Assembly (NCBI RefSeq): GCF_025961575.1
Contig: NZ_JAOQNX010000002.1
Location: forward strand, 124,001-188,000
Direction of reading: 5' to 3'
DNA from: Rhodoblastus acidophilus
Lineage (GTDB): Bacteria; Pseudomonadota; Alphaproteobacteria; Rhizobiales; Beijerinckiaceae
DNA: 64,000 nt
Below the pieces are notes generated by a model, which had not been told where the DNA came from, did no database searches, and was given only the letters and a program-made list of their open reading frames with translations. Below are positions 35,358 through 45,969 of the stretch, piece by piece. The translations under genes were made by a program, and so were the position numbers. The stretch's first letter is position 1. Each line of letters opens with the position of its first letter.

Positions 35358-35540
35358 TCAGCCGAGAACGGAGGTCTCGATCGCAGCGACCTTCTTGCCA
35401 CCCTGCCAGTAGGCCGGGAACCAGGTGGTGTGCGACAGGATCGCAACATGCACGAGGATCGCGATCACGGTCACGGAGCCGAGGAGCAGCGGGAGGCCAA
35501 TCGAAGGATTGACGACGGTCCAGATCTTGCCTTGGTTCAT
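35358..35540 (-). CDS. pucA: LH2 alpha apoprotein, copy 3
   Basis: 60 aa: [20 protein letters not shown], His31, [20 protein letters not shown], ending TSVLG. Tyr44-Trp45 is present. The tail lacks one residue relative to the other copies (GGKKVAA for GGVKKAA), a change within the segment probably trimmed after synthesis. Confidence 0.96.
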   Translation of the reverse strand: MNQGKIWTVVNPSIGLPLLLGSVTVIAILVHVAILSHTTWFPAYWQGGKKVAAIETSVLG

Positions 35541-35552
35541 TGTCGGAATTCC

Positions 35553-35827
<275 letters not shown>

Positions 35828-35871
35828 TTTTTTTAATGCGCGCATTGTCGCAACATCTGGACCGATAGGCG

Positions 35872-35908
35872 CAAAAGAAAACCGGCCGGCGCTCAAGGCG
35901 CCGGCCGG
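35872..35908 (-). terminator. Rho-independent terminator of pucBA4
   Basis: A perfect 11-bp stem CCGGCCGGCGC with complement, 5-base loop, then TTTTCTTTT on the minus strand. Confidence 0.92.
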
Positions 35909-35955
35909 CGAATTGCAGCATTCACCCAACGTCAAACGACGCTGCGGAAGAAAAC

Positions 35956-36141
35956 TCAGCCGAGAACGGTGGTCTCGATGGCCGCAGCCTTCTTCACGCC
36001 ACCCTGCCAGTAGGCCGGGAACCAGGTGGTGTGCGACAGGATCGCGAGGTGCACGAGCAGCGCGATAACGGTGACGGAGCCGAGGAGGGCGGGGATGCCG
36101 ACGGCCGGGTCAACGACGGTCCAGATCTTGCCTTGGTTCAT
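35956..36141 (-). CDS. pucA: LH2 alpha apoprotein, copy 4
   Basis: 61 aa: [20 protein letters not shown], His31, [16 protein letters not shown], tail [10 protein letters not shown]. It is nearly identical to copy 2 except F14V and N37H, which suggests a recent duplication or gene conversion. Tyr44-Trp45 is present. Confidence 0.96.
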   Translation of the reverse strand: MNQGKIWTVVDPAVGIPALLGSVTVIALLVHLAILSHTTWFPAYWQGGVKKAAAIETTVLG

Positions 36142-36153
36142 GATCGGAGCTCC

Positions 36154-36545
<392 letters not shown>

Positions 36546-36582
36546 AATTTGAAAGTTCACTTGCCAGACTGAGACAGTCCGA

Positions 36583-36774
36583 TCAGCCGGCGATGAACGA
36601 GGTCTCGATCGCGGCGGCCTTCTTCACGCCGCCCTGCCAGTAAGCCGGGAACCAGGTGGTGTGGGTCAGGATCGCCAGATGCACGAGGATCGCGATCACC
36701 GTCACGGAGCCAAGGAACAGCGGGAGGCCGACGCTCGGGGGGACGACAGTCCAGATTTTCGCCTGATTAGCCAT
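36583..36774 (-). CDS. pucA: LH2 alpha apoprotein, copy 5
   Basis: 63 aa: [20 protein letters not shown], one residue longer at the N-terminus than the other copies, with Pro in place of Asn/Asp before the helix. His, Tyr and Trp ligands are kept ([16 protein letters not shown]). Tail [11 protein letters not shown]. The VVPP start recalls B800-820 alpha chains, but Tyr-Trp argues for B850. Confidence 0.95.
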   Translation of the reverse strand: MANQAKIWTVVPPSVGLPLFLGSVTVIAILVHLAILTHTTWFPAYWQGGVKKAAAIETSFIAG

Positions 36775-36788
36775 TAGTCAGATCCTTC

Positions 36789-36920
36789 TCAGTGCAGCCA
36801 GGGAGTCAGGGTGAAGGCGAGGAAGTGCGCGAACAGGGCGATGCCCAGGAACACCCGGGTTCCGTCGATCACGTACTTATGCAGCTCTTCGGATTGCTCC
36901 GGGGTCAGCGTAGCAGCCAT
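36789..36920 (-). CDS. pucB: LH2 beta apoprotein, copy 5
   Basis: 43 aa: [20 protein letters not shown], then [20 protein letters not shown] and WLH. One extra Ala at the N-terminus and FTLTP for FSATP. TGA rather than TAA stop. First operon of the array and the most upstream one. Confidence 0.95.
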   Translation of the reverse strand: MAATLTPEQSEELHKYVIDGTRVFLGIALFAHFLAFTLTPWLH

Positions 36921-37003
36921 TTTCCACCTCTTATGTCAGCCGCTTTTGATTCACGCGCCAGGCCTGCGCACAGACCCCGGACCCTGCGGCTGTAGGGCCA
37001 GAA

Positions 37004-37084
37004 CTACATCTTTCCTGTCGGTTTAGAATGTAGATGACGAAGCCAATCTACAGCGGCGCCAACGGCTGTCAATCGGCATTTACA
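37004..37084. promoter_or_regulatory. pucBA5 promoter, PpsR-type site and TGTAGAT inverted repeats
   Basis: -35 TTGACA (37072-37067), 16-bp spacer, -10 TAGATT (37050-37045), perfect TGT-N12-ACA at 37067-37084. Unlike the other four promoters, the -10/start region has TGTAGAT (37029-37035) and its complement ATCTACA (37046-37052), plus CTACAT at 37004-37009. This is a likely extra operator. Confidence 0.7.
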
Positions 37085-37349
37085 GGGCTTGTTGTCCATT
37101 TTTGCAGCGTGCGCGGACCGGGAGGTTTTCCTTTCTTTCCTACCGTTTGACTTGGATGATAAGACTATCCGCGGCGCGAGTTGGCGCAGCTTGCGCTTTC
37201 GTGCTAAATCGCAAAACCAGGGCGCGTGGGTGTCCGGAATGGAAGGCGGGTCAGCGGGACGGAATGAGCTAAACGTCTGCGCAGCTTGAATTTTCTCGAC
37301 GCTTTCTCGCCAACGCCCGATGCGAATTCCGAACTGAAGGAACAAGAAC
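37085..37349. promoter_or_regulatory. Upstream region of the 332-aa repeat protein
   Basis: 265 bp with no accepted ORF. It must contain the plus-strand promoter. The PpsR-type site at 37067-37084 lies between the two divergent genes and could serve both. AAGGAACAAGAAC is the ribosome site for ATG 37350. Confidence 0.4.
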
Positions 37350-38348
37350 ATGCCCACGATCATCACGCGACTTTTTGCCGCAGAGGAGCAAGCCCTCGCC
37401 GCCCTCGACGCGGTGAAAACCAAGTTCGCGGATCATGAAATCAGTCTGGTCACGCCCGCCAACGCGGAAGGCGCCGATCTGGAAAGCCTGATCGTCAAGG
37501 GCGGCGTCAAGCCGCAAAACGCGCCCGCCTATGCCGAGGCCGTGCGCCAGGGCAATTCCGTTCTGACGCTGCGGACGTCATGGGGCATCGCCAAGGAGGT
37601 GAGCGCCCGCCTGGAGGCGTATGAGCCGCTGGCGCCGATCGTCGCCGAGACCGAGCACACCTCTTTCGTCACCCCCGGCCTGGACAACCCGGCCCCGTTC
37701 TCGACGCTGCTGGGCCTGCCGGTTCTCGAGGAATTCAAGTCCAACATCCAGCTCGTCGACCACCCGGCGCCGTTCTCGGACCTGCTGAAGCTGCCGGTTC
37801 TGTCCAATATCGGGCCGTTCTCGAGCCTCATCAACATCGGGCCGTTCTCGGGGCTGATCAACGCGCCGACCCCGCTGTCGAGCACGCTGAGGCTGCCGCT
37901 GCTGGTGGACTTTGACGCGTGGGCGCGCAACTCGAAACCCTGGTCGAGCCTGCTCAACATCGGGCCGTTCTCGAGCCTGCTCAACATCGGACCGTTCTCC
38001 GGCCTGATCAACGCGCCGACCCCGCTGTCGAGCGCCCTGCGGCTGCCGCTGCTGGTCGACTTTGGTGCATGGGCCCGCAATTCAAAACCCTGGTCGTCCA
38101 CGCTCCGCATCGGGCCGTTATCGAGCCTGCTCAACGTCGGACCTTTCTCGGGCCTGATCAACAATCCGACCCCGCTGTCGAGCGCGCTGCGGCTGCCGCT
38201 GCTGGTGGAGATCCCGTCGGTGATCCACGACGCCAAGCCCTGGTCGTCCCTGCTCAATGTCGGGCCGTTCTCGGGCCTGATCAACAATCCGACCCCGCTG
38301 TCGAGCGCGTTGAAGCTGCCGGTGCTGCTGAACACCAAGAAAAAGTAA
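37350..38348 (+). CDS. Unusual repeat protein with stress-protein-like N-terminal domain
   Basis: A 332-aa protein. Residues 1-105 resemble the general-stress-protein 17M/YflT fold: MPTIITRLFAAEEQALAALD, GGVKPQNAPAYAEAVRQG and NSVLTLRTSWGIAKEVSARL. Residues 108-332 are built from about 16 short units with P-(F/L/W)-S-x-x-(L/I), such as NIGPFSSLI, NIGPFSGLI, NAPTPLSSALRLPLLV and SKPWSSLL, grouped in larger repeats of about 50 residues that are also visible in the DNA (37800-38330). No signal peptide or clear membrane helix, but the repeats are rich in Leu, Ile and Pro and could bind membrane or pigment protein. It is divergent from pucBA5 and followed by a terminator. I do not recognise the repeat family. 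A role in antenna assembly or protection is inference from position. Confidence 0.85.
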   Translation: MPTIITRLFAAEEQALAALDAVKTKFADHEISLVTPANAEGADLESLIVKGGVKPQNAPAYAEAVRQGNSVLTLRTSWGIAKEVSARLEAYEPLAPIVAETEHTSFVTPGLDNPAPFSTLLGLPVLEEFKSNIQLVDHPAPFSDLLKLPVLSNIGPFSSLINIGPFSGLINAPTPLSSTLRLPLLVDFDAWARNSKPWSSLLNIGPFSSLLNIGPFSGLINAPTPLSSALRLPLLVDFGAWARNSKPWSSTLRIGPLSSLLNVGPFSGLINNPTPLSSALRLPLLVEIPSVIHDAKPWSSLLNVGPFSGLINNPTPLSSALKLPVLLNTKKK

Positions 38349-38370
38349 GGCGGCGCGACCGCTGTTTTCG

Positions 38371-38402
38371 GCTCGCCGGGTCCGTCCCGGCGAGCTTTTT
38401 TG
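38371..38402 (+). terminator. Rho-independent terminator
   Basis: A perfect 10-bp stem GCTCGCCGGG/CCCGGCGAGC with TCCGT loop followed by TTTTTTG, 23 bp after the repeat-protein gene. Confidence 0.93.
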
Positions 38403-38444
38403 TTTTCGAGCGACGCTTTTTGACGGTTGGCGGTGGAAAGAGCC

Positions 38445-38503
38445 GTGGACCGCCCCCGCCCTTCGAGACGCCCGCTGGCGCGGGCTCCTCAGGGTGAGGG
38501 CTA
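38445..38503. repeat. REP-like palindromic element
   Basis: GTGGACCGCCCCCGCCC, TTCGAGACGCCCGCTGGCG, CGGGCTCCTCAGGGTGAGG. It lies between the terminator and the 3' end of bciA and is close in sequence to the 13233 and 55808 copies. Confidence 0.87.
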
Positions 38504-38532
38504 TTTTATTGTTTTATATTTATAATTTCGCC

Positions 38533-39510
38533 TTAAAACACGGCGTGGTCGCCGCGGTCCGGTGCGACGCCGCCCGCGATCACCGCCGCGTAGAAATCGA
38601 ACAGGGTTTCTGTTCCCGCCGACGGGGTGCCCTCGGCGTCGTAGCGGCCGGTTTCCGGGTTCAGCCACAGCATGGATTCGGTGGCGTAATAGCGGCCGAT
38701 GCGCGCCAGTTCCGCCTTGTCCGCCAGACGCGACGACAGCGGCGACAAAAAACGCAGGACGCCAATGATGACGTCCATCATCGCCACCGGCACGCGCGTG
38801 AATTTCGGCTCCAGCCCCAGCAATCTGAACAGCTCCTCGCCCTGCTGGCGCGGGGTGATCGCCTCGCCCGGACCGCCAATCGGCAAAATGCGATTCTGGC
38901 GGGTCTCATCCTCCAGACACTCGGCGAGATAGGCGCCGAGATCGTCGTCACTGATCGGCTTGCAGGCGGTCAGCGCGCCATCGCCCAACAAGAGATAAGG
39001 TTTGCCCGCGCGCAACCGGTCGATCTGGCCGGACAGGGATTTGAAAAAGGCGGTGGGGCGCACGATGGAATAAGTCAGCCCCGACTCGATCAGCGCTTTT
39101 TCGAAGGCCAGTTTTGCGCGCTGGAACTCCAAAAGCGGTTTTTGCACGCAGATCGCGGACAACTGAACAAATTTTTGGACGCCGGCCTGTTTCGCCGCCT
39201 CGAGCAGGTTCACATGGGCCTGGTGGTCGATCGCCCAGGCGTCTTTCGGCGCGCCGGTGCGCGAGGCCATGCAGGAGACGACGGCGTCGAATCGCTCATT
39301 GGCGAAACCGTCTTGAGCCAGCGAGGCGGGGTCGGAAAAATCGACGAAGCGCGCGCCCTCCGGCGCCGCGCGGTCGGGGCGGCGGCGCAGGAAACTGACG
39401 ACCTCATAGCCGCGCGCCGCCAGCGCGCGCGCCGTCGCCTGGCCGATCGTGCCGGTCGCGCCCGCCAGACACACTCTTTTCGCGCTCGCGCCCGCCAAAA
39501 TCTCGCTCAT
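38533..39510 (-). CDS. bciA: Divinyl (proto)chlorophyllide 8-vinyl reductase, BciA type
   Basis: A 325-aa NAD(P)-binding protein: [19 protein letters not shown] (Rossmann loop), [98 protein letters not shown] and [20 protein letters not shown]. This series is specific for BciA/plant DVR and not for generic NmrA proteins. It reduces the C8 vinyl group in bacteriochlorophyll synthesis. I start at ATG 39510; the longer frame to 39585 is not needed. Its place beside the puc array fits. Confidence 0.93.
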   Translation of the reverse strand: MSEILAGASAKRVCLAGATGTIGQATARALAARGYEVVSFLRRRPDRAAPEGARFVDFSDPASLAQDGFANERFDAVVSCMASRTGAPKDAWAIDHQAHVNLLEAAKQAGVQKFVQLSAICVQKPLLEFQRAKLAFEKALIESGLTYSIVRPTAFFKSLSGQIDRLRAGKPYLLLGDGALTACKPISDDDLGAYLAECLEDETRQNRILPIGGPGEAITPRQQGEELFRLLGLEPKFTRVPVAMMDVIIGVLRFLSPLSSRLADKAELARIGRYYATESMLWLNPETGRYDAEGTPSAGTETLFDFYAAVIAGGVAPDRGDHAVF

Positions 39511-39667
39511 CGCATCCCCCAATCCCCAGATAACAGCCGCTCTCCCGGCGCGGCAAGGCGCGCTCGCTTGCCAGCCCCGCCCCAAGCCGCTAGAGCAAGG
39601 ACAAAGCGCCGCAGGTTTTTCGCTCGAAACTCGTGAAAATCAAGGGCGGGCGCGCAAGAGGAGTTTT

Positions 39668-40741
39668 ATGACCCAAGCCGGCGACAAGCCCCAAGGATTG
39701 ACCTACGCGCAAGCCGGCGTCGACATCGACGCGGGAACGCGCATGGTCGAGCTGATCAAGCCGCTGGTGCGCGCCACGCGGCGGCGCGGCGCCGACGCCG
39801 AAATCGGCGGGTTCGGCGGGCTGTTCGACCTGAAGGCCGCCGGTTTTTCCGATCCGATCCTGGTCGCCGCCAATGACGGCGTCGGCACCAAGGTCAAGAT
39901 CGCCATTGAATCCGGCATTCACGACACGGTCGGCATCGACCTCGTCGCCATGTGCGTCAACGATCTCGTCGTGCAGGGCGCGGAGCCGCTGTTTTTCCTC
40001 GATTATTACGCCACCGGCCATCTCGAGCCGGAAACCGGCGCGCAGATCGTCAAGGGAATCGCCGCGGGCTGCCTGGAGGCCGGCGCGGCGCTGATCGGCG
40101 GCGAAACCGCTGAAATGCCCGGGCTCTACAGCGGCGGCGATTATGACCTCGCCGGGTTCGCCGTGGGCGCCGCCGAGCGGGGCGACCTTTTGCCGCGGGC
40201 GAATATTTGCGAGGGCGACGTGGTGTTCGGGCTGCGGTCTTCGGGCGTGCATTCCAACGGTTATTCGCTGGTGCGCAAGATCGTGGAGCGCGCGGGTCTT
40301 GGCTGGGACGCCCCCGCCCCGTTCGCGCCGGGCAAGACGCTCGGCCAGGCGCTGCTGGAGCCGACGCGAATCTACGTCAAGCCGCTGCTTCAGGCTTTGC
40401 GCCAGACCTCGGCGATCAAGGCCTTGGCCCATATCACCGGCGGCGGCTATCCCGAAAATCTTCCGCGCGTGCTGCCCAAGGGGCTGGGCGCGAAAATCGA
40501 CCTTTCCGCCATTCCCGTGCTGCCGGTGTTCCGCTGGCTGGCCGAACAGGGCGGCGTGGTCGAGCGCGAAATGCTGCGCACCTTCAATTGCGGGATCGGC
40601 ATGATCGTGATCGGCGCCGCCGCCAAGGCGGACGAGGTCGAGGAGGCCCTGCGGGCTTCCGGCGAGGAGCCGGTGCGGATCGGCCGGTTGATTGCCGCGG
40701 GTGACGAGCGCGTGGTTTACGAGGGAAAGCTCGCCCTGTGA
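39668..40741 (+). CDS. purM: Phosphoribosylformylglycinamidine cyclo-ligase (AIR synthetase)
   Basis: A 357-aa enzyme of step 5 of purine synthesis, forming AIR from FGAM and ATP. Seen: [58 protein letters not shown] and [19 protein letters not shown] 39668 has AGAGGAG five bases upstream; the longer frame from 39449 overlaps the bciA start and is rejected. It overlaps purN by 4 bp (GTGA), as usual in alphaproteobacteria. Confidence 0.97.
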   Translation: MTQAGDKPQGLTYAQAGVDIDAGTRMVELIKPLVRATRRRGADAEIGGFGGLFDLKAAGFSDPILVAANDGVGTKVKIAIESGIHDTVGIDLVAMCVNDLVVQGAEPLFFLDYYATGHLEPETGAQIVKGIAAGCLEAGAALIGGETAEMPGLYSGGDYDLAGFAVGAAERGDLLPRANICEGDVVFGLRSSGVHSNGYSLVRKIVERAGLGWDAPAPFAPGKTLGQALLEPTRIYVKPLLQALRQTSAIKALAHITGGGYPENLPRVLPKGLGAKIDLSAIPVLPVFRWLAEQGGVVEREMLRTFNCGIGMIVIGAAAKADEVEEALRASGEEPVRIGRLIAAGDERVVYEGKLAL

Positions 40742-41388
40742 GCCGCAAACGCACCGCCATTCTGATTTCCGGGCGCGGCTCCAACATGCGCTCGCTGGTC
40801 TCCGCCGCCAAGGCCGAAGATTTTCCCGCCGAGATCGCGCTGGTCCTGTCCAATGTCGGTGACGCCGCCGGTTTGGAATTCGCCAGCGGCGAGGGCATCG
40901 CCACCAAGGTCGTCGAGCACAAGAGTTTCGCCGGACGCGAGCCGTTCGAGCGCGCCATGCAGGCCGTTCTGGAGTCGCATGGGATCGAACTCGTCTGCCT
41001 CGCCGGATTCATGCGGCTGCTGTCGCCCTGGTTCGTCGAGCACTGGCGCGGCCGGATGCTGAACGTCCACCCTGCCCTGCTGCCCTCCTATCGCGGGCTG
41101 CACACCCATGAGCGCGCCCTGGCCGACGGGGTGAAGATTCACGGGGCGACCGTGCATTTCGTCGTGCCGGAAATGGATGCGGGGCCGATCATCGCCCAGG
41201 CGGCCGTGGCCGTGCGCGGCGATGATACGCCGGAGACCCTGGCCGCCCGCGTGCTCGAGCAGGAGCACCGGATTTATCCGCGCGCCCTGGCGCTGGCGGC
41301 GTCGGGCGCGGCGATTGTGCAGGGCGAGCGCGTAGCGATCGCGGGAGAGCCGGCCGTCGGCGCGGCCCTGGTGTCGCCGGCGATTTAG
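40738..41388 (+). CDS. purN: Phosphoribosylglycinamide formyltransferase
   Basis: A 216-aa folate-dependent GAR transformylase, step 3 of purine synthesis. Seen: [19 protein letters not shown] for the phosphate loop, catalytic Asn-His in [20 protein letters not shown], and the catalytic Asp in [16 protein letters not shown] start overlapping the purM stop. Confidence 0.97.
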   Translation: MSRKRTAILISGRGSNMRSLVSAAKAEDFPAEIALVLSNVGDAAGLEFASGEGIATKVVEHKSFAGREPFERAMQAVLESHGIELVCLAGFMRLLSPWFVEHWRGRMLNVHPALLPSYRGLHTHERALADGVKIHGATVHFVVPEMDAGPIIAQAAVAVRGDDTPETLAARVLEQEHRIYPRALALAASGAAIVQGERVAIAGEPAVGAALVSPAI

Positions 41389-41428
41389 CCCCTGGCGCAC
41401 TGACCCCGGCGACGCAGGGGCGCCGCCG

Positions 41429-43126
41429 TTAGGCGGCGCGGACGGAGGAGAGGAACGACTCCACCTCTTTGCGCAGCCGATCCGATTGCTGGGACAAGGT
41501 CTGCGCCGAGGCGAGCATTTGCGTCGAGGCCGCGGAGGAATTCTGCGCCGCCGTCAGCACGCCGCCGATGTTTTCCGTCACCGCCTGGGCCCCCTTCGAC
41601 GCCTGCTGCACGTTGCGGGCGATTTCCGAGGTCGCCTCGCCCTGTTGCGACACGGCGGCCGCGATGGTCTGCGCCACGCGATTGGTCTCTTCGGTGGTGC
41701 GCACGATGGCCGAAATGTTCTGCGCCGCGCGCTGCGCCGTGGCCTGGATGTCGCCGATCTGGCCGGCGATCTCGGCCGTCGCCTTTGTCGTCTGCTCGGC
41801 GAGCGACTTCACCTCCTGCGCCACCACATTGAACCCGCGTCCGGCCTCGCCGGCGCGCGCCGCCTCGATGGTGGCGTTGAGGGCCAGCATGTTGGTCTGC
41901 GCGGCAATGTCGGAGATCAGGCTGACGATGCCGCCGATCTTTTCCGCGGCGGCGGAGAGTTCGCGCATCTGCGCGTCGGTCCTTTCCGCTTGATTCGCGG
42001 ATTCGCTGGCGATCTGCCGGGACTGGTCGACCTGGCCGTTGATCTCCTGCACCGAATAGGTGAGCTGTTCGGTCGCGGAGGCCACCGAACCGATATTGGC
42101 CGAGGAATTTTCCGAGGCTTCGGCGACCACCTTGGCCTGGCTGGCGGTTTCCACCGCGGAATCGCTGAGGATGCGCGCCGCGCCCTGGAATTCGGCGGCG
42201 GCCTTGGCGACTTCGGCGACAATCGCGTTGACGCTGCGGTCGAATTCATTGGCCAGGGTCAGCGCTTCGGCGCGCCGCTCGTCGCGGGCGCGGGCCCGGC
42301 TGGCGGCGGCGTCGGCTTCGAGCTTGCGGGTCTGCTCCATATTGGCCTTGAACACGGACAGAGCCTTCATCAAGGCGCCGACCTCGTCCTTGCGGCCGTC
42401 ATCCGCGATTTCGACGTTCATGTCGCCGCGCGCGAGGGTTTCAACCGCTTCCGTCGCCCGGCCGAGGGGGCGCGAGACCCCGGAAATGAGAGCGAAGGCG
42501 GCGAGCGCGCCAAGGCCGGCGCCGAGCAGGAGGACGCCGGAGAGGACGAATTTCGCCGTGTCATAGGCGGCTTCGCCCGCGGCTGTGGCCTTCTTGCCGC
42601 CCTCTTCGTTGAACGCCGTATTCTTGGATAGGAACTCCTGCATTTTCGCGCGCAGCGGCATCAGCTCCTGCCGGTAGGCCTGGATCGCGCCCGTGGCGTC
42701 GCCGGTCCTGGCGTCCTCGATCATGTGCTTCTGCTTGACCACGACGATTTGCCACTTCTCCGCGAACTGCTTCATCAGATTTTCTTCTTCGCTGTTTGGC
42801 GTGATCAGCGGCTTGTATTTTTCGTAGGCCTGCTCAACCTCTGTCGTCGTGGCGTCGAGCGTGGCGAAGGCTTCGGCTTCGCCCTCGTGGAGGGTCGCCG
42901 CGAGCAGCACGTCGGATTGCGCGCGATACAGGCGCGCGATGCCGACGCGCAGGTCCGAAAGTCTGGCGATCGAAGGCAGCCAATCCTCGCGAATATCGGC
43001 GGCGCGGCTGTTCATTTGCCCCATCTGCACGAAAGCGGCGCCGCCGATGACGGCCGCGACCAGCAGGAGCGCGGACAGCGCGGCGGTGATCTTCGCGCCG
43101 ATTTTCAGGTCGCGCCAAACTTTCAT
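41429..43126 (-). CDS. Methyl-accepting chemotaxis protein with periplasmic 4-helix-bundle sensor
   Basis: A 565-aa chemoreceptor. TM1 ([20 protein letters not shown]), a periplasmic helical sensor of about 150 residues resembling the MCP four-helix-bundle type ([40 protein letters not shown]), TM2 ([20 protein letters not shown]), HAMP, and a signalling domain with the hairpin tip [21 protein letters not shown]-terminus [11 protein letters not shown]. Ligand unknown. ATG 43126 has GGGAG seven bases upstream. The neighbouring receptor at 43489 is on the same strand. Confidence 0.93.
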   Translation of the reverse strand: MKVWRDLKIGAKITAALSALLLVAAVIGGAAFVQMGQMNSRAADIREDWLPSIARLSDLRVGIARLYRAQSDVLLAATLHEGEAEAFATLDATTTEVEQAYEKYKPLITPNSEEENLMKQFAEKWQIVVVKQKHMIEDARTGDATGAIQAYRQELMPLRAKMQEFLSKNTAFNEEGGKKATAAGEAAYDTAKFVLSGVLLLGAGLGALAAFALISGVSRPLGRATEAVETLARGDMNVEIADDGRKDEVGALMKALSVFKANMEQTRKLEADAAASRARARDERRAEALTLANEFDRSVNAIVAEVAKAAAEFQGAARILSDSAVETASQAKVVAEASENSSANIGSVASATEQLTYSVQEINGQVDQSRQIASESANQAERTDAQMRELSAAAEKIGGIVSLISDIAAQTNMLALNATIEAARAGEAGRGFNVVAQEVKSLAEQTTKATAEIAGQIGDIQATAQRAAQNISAIVRTTEETNRVAQTIAAAVSQQGEATSEIARNVQQASKGAQAVTENIGGVLTAAQNSSAASTQMLASAQTLSQQSDRLRKEVESFLSSVRAA

Positions 43127-43488
43127 GATCAGTCTCCCAACGGGCGGATTTTGGCCGCAGGTTTGCTTCATTTTTTCGCAACACAACTTCTAGATGAAGG
43201 CTTGACCGAAGCTTAAATCGACCGTTGAAACAAATGCGGGAGATACGTAGAAGTTGAATTACCATTTCTGAAAATTGATTTGTTCTGTGATTGCTTGAGG
43301 GGTCAGCGGATGACATTGGCGAGGAGTCCCTCATCCGTCGCGTTACGCGCGACACCTTGTCACGCCATAGGGCGGGCTCGCGGACGGGCGTGGGCCGCCC
43401 TCGTGCTTCGAGACGGCTCCTGCGGAGCCTCCTCAGCATGAGGGCTACTGGAAGGGCTGCTTGAAGGGCTGCTGAAAAAGCTTGCCGC
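43127..43488. other. Intergenic with REP-like element
   Basis: Upstream region of the chemoreceptor. An AT-rich patch (43240-43290) may hold its promoter. The only other recognisable item is the REP-like element at 43390-43448. Confidence 0.4.
43390..43448. repeat. REP-like palindromic element
   Basis: GTGGGCCGCCCTCGTGCTT, CGAGACGGCTCCTGCGGAGC and CTCCTCAGCATGAGGGCTA. Its central arms GGCTCC/GGAGCC pair. It belongs to the GTGCTTCGAGAC subtype, like the 47946 copies. Confidence 0.87.
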
Positions 43489-45426
43489 TCACTCGATGCG
43501 GCGCAGCTTCGAAATATCCTGGTGGATTTCGCTGGCCGCCACACGCTGGCTCGCCACGGCGTCGGCGAGTCCCGCAAGAGTCCGGTCGATCAGGCCGGAT
43601 TGCGAAAACAGGCTTTCGACCTGCTCGATCGTGGCGCGATAGCGCTTCTCCTCGGCCTCGAACCGCTCGCGCGCGCCCTCGATGATGCCGCCGAGCTGGG
43701 TCAGCGACTGCTCCATGCCGACGATCGAGCCTTGAGTCTGCGCCAGCGTCGATTTGGTGTCGGTCGCGAGTTTTTTCACTTCCGAGGCGACCACCGAAAA
43801 GCCCCGCCCCGCCTCGCCCGCGCGCGCCGCCTCGATGGTGGCGTTGAGGGCGAGCAGGTTGGTTTGGCCCGCAATATTGTCGATCACCCTGAGCACGCTA
43901 CGCAGGCCGGACATCGATTCGGCGAGGGATTTGAACTGGGTGGAAAGTTGCGCGGAATTGTTGTCGTCGGAAAAATCCGCCTTCGCCGAGGCGAAAATCG
44001 CGCCGCGCACCCGCTCCATGGCCTCGCGCATTTCCGCGGTTTTTTCGAGCGCGATTTCGATTTCCTTGACGAATTCGAGCTGGCTGGCCATGCGGCCGAT
44101 GATGCCGGAGCGGAACGTGTTGAGCATGCGCGCCTGTTTGAGCGCGCAGGTGGTGAAATAATTGACGAAGCGGGCGTAGTGGATCGGGAAGGCGTCGAGG
44201 AAATCGTCGCTGTGGCCGGGCCGGTCCTCGAAAAAGGCGATGGCGCTCAGGGTTTCGTTGATGTTGATGCCGAACAGCTCGCCAAAGGTGGAAAAGCCGG
44301 CGGCGGGGGCGCGCCAAAGGTTGTCGAGCGCTGAGAGATTGGCGCCATTGTTGAGGCGGCGCAGGATGCAATCGTTGAGGATCAGCCCGAGCGGCGTCGA
44401 TTTGTCGCGCAAAAAAGCTTCGTAGTCGGCGCGGGTCTGGCCGGCGAAATCATTGGCCTTGAGCAACAGCAATTCGTCGCCGGGGTGGACGTCGCAATAG
44501 AAATTGACCGCGCCGGTCTGCTGGTCGAAGCCGGAGACCGAGCGCACGAACAATTCGCCGTCGACTTCGACGCCAAAGGTGTGACCCGCGAGTTTGGCCG
44601 GCACGTCCGCCGGCTTTACCGAAAAATGCGCCGCGAGCACGTCAAGGAAGGGGGCGACGTCGAGGCCGTTGGCGGTGAGCGCGCCGCGCGCCACACGGGC
44701 GTCGGCATCGGCGTCGAGGATGGTGAAACTCTTGCCGGTCCTGGCGAAATTCTGCGTCTTGAACACGCCGTAGCGGCGGCCCGGCGCCATGCGGATGAAG
44801 GCGATCACGGCGTGGCCGTGGAGCGTCTGGCCGCCGTCGAACAGCGAGGTTTCCAAAAAATCGAACTTGCCGCCGGCGGAGCCGCCGACGAACAGGCAGG
44901 GAAAACGCCCGGAGCGGTAGACCGCCTCCATCAAGACGTCCTCGGCGCCGGAAACGCCGTCGACCAGGGTCAGCGCGAACACCCGCTCCGCCTCGATGCG
45001 GAACGGCGGCGCGACGCGGGCGAGATCGGCGGCGATGCGCTCGACGCGCTTTTTGCGCGCCTCGCCCTTGGGCAGGGCGACCTTGTGGATCGAGACGGCC
45101 TCGAACAGGTCGGGCGGGAAAACCTGGACGGTGAGGCTCGACCAGCGCTCGCCCGTCGGCTTGTAGAGCGGGCCAGCGTTCGAGCACAGCTCGCCGGCGG
45201 TGGAGACGGCGATCAGCGGCGCCGAGCCCGCCAAGGCTTTCAGGCGCGCCGCCACATGGGCGAAATCGACATGCGGGGAGATGAAGGCCAGCGCCAGCGC
45301 GGCGGGTCGCCCCGAAAAACTGAAATCGTCGGGCGACAGCCCGGACAGGGACGCGTCGCACGCTTTGACGCGCACCGGATATGCGGTTTCCGCGGCGTCC
45401 GCGACAGACGGAGTCCGAGCAAGCAT
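43489..45426 (-). CDS. FIST-domain cytoplasmic chemoreceptor
   Basis: A 645-aa protein. Residues about 25-230 are a FIST_N domain ([59 protein letters not shown]) and about 235-385 FIST_C ([20 protein letters not shown]). The rest is an MCP-type signalling domain with [20 protein letters not shown] and [13 protein letters not shown]. No transmembrane helix, so it senses cytoplasmic small molecules; FIST has been proposed to bind amino acids. ATG 45426 with GGAGGG upstream; the frame up to 45555 is not needed. Confidence 0.9.
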   Translation of the reverse strand: MLARTPSVADAAETAYPVRVKACDASLSGLSPDDFSFSGRPAALALAFISPHVDFAHVAARLKALAGSAPLIAVSTAGELCSNAGPLYKPTGERWSSLTVQVFPPDLFEAVSIHKVALPKGEARKKRVERIAADLARVAPPFRIEAERVFALTLVDGVSGAEDVLMEAVYRSGRFPCLFVGGSAGGKFDFLETSLFDGGQTLHGHAVIAFIRMAPGRRYGVFKTQNFARTGKSFTILDADADARVARGALTANGLDVAPFLDVLAAHFSVKPADVPAKLAGHTFGVEVDGELFVRSVSGFDQQTGAVNFYCDVHPGDELLLLKANDFAGQTRADYEAFLRDKSTPLGLILNDCILRRLNNGANLSALDNLWRAPAAGFSTFGELFGININETLSAIAFFEDRPGHSDDFLDAFPIHYARFVNYFTTCALKQARMLNTFRSGIIGRMASQLEFVKEIEIALEKTAEMREAMERVRGAIFASAKADFSDDNNSAQLSTQFKSLAESMSGLRSVLRVIDNIAGQTNLLALNATIEAARAGEAGRGFSVVASEVKKLATDTKSTLAQTQGSIVGMEQSLTQLGGIIEGARERFEAEEKRYRATIEQVESLFSQSGLIDRTLAGLADAVASQRVAASEIHQDISKLRRIE

Positions 45427-45612
45427 ATTTTTCCCTCCGCGACGGCGCGCGGTCCGGCTGCTGTCAGCCGGCCGCCTTTTTTGGCCGCCATCCCCCAAGC
45501 ATAGGCGCCAAGCTTGCGCTGGGCTTTCGGAGGGCAAACGGCCGCACGCCGTCACGCCTCGTCACGCGGGATGGCGAGCTGCGCTGGTCGCGGTTTGGGG
45601 AGGCTGCCCCTG

Positions 45613-45969
45613 TCAGAGGGTGGAGAGGCGCACGGGGGCGACGCCACGGCCGCGCATGCCCAGGACGCCGGCGGCGCCTGCGGAAACGTCAATGACCCGG
45701 CCGCGCACGAAGGGGCCGCGGTCGTTGATGGTGACGACGGTCGAACGGCCGTTGGCGAGATTGGTCACCATGACCCTGGTGCCGAAGGGAAGGGTGCGAT
45801 GCGCCGCGGTGTGGCCGCCGACGTGACCACCGCTCGCGGTGCGGCCGCGACCGGAATAATAGGACGCCTTGCCTGACCAGGTCTGCGCCTGGGCTTGCGC
45901 CTGCGGCGCGATGGACGCCGCGGTGAAAACAATTCCAAGGGAGAGTGTGCGGGTCAAAATGCTCTTCAA
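45613..45969 (-). CDS. RlpA-like septal/peptidoglycan protein (double-psi beta-barrel)
   Basis: A 118-aa precursor. Signal peptide (TLSLGIVFTAASIAPQAQA) and a single DPBB domain with GKASYYSGRGRTASGG, LPFGTRVMVTNLANGRSTVV and INDRGPFVRGRVIDVS (the NDRGPF motif). RlpA is a lytic transglycosylase acting on stripped glycan at septa. The usual SPOR domain is absent, so localisation must differ. Confidence 0.85.
   Translation of the reverse strand: MKSILTRTLSLGIVFTAASIAPQAQAQAQTWSGKASYYSGRGRTASGGHVGGHTAAHRTLPFGTRVMVTNLANGRSTVVTINDRGPFVRGRVIDVSAGAAGVLGMRGRGVAPVRLSTL

Noticed and set aside
36789-36920. Idea that pucBA5 encodes a B800-820 (LH3) complex because alpha starts with a VVPP motif
   Set aside because: The residues that set 820-nm absorption (Tyr44/Trp45 replaced by Phe/Leu-type residues) are not changed.
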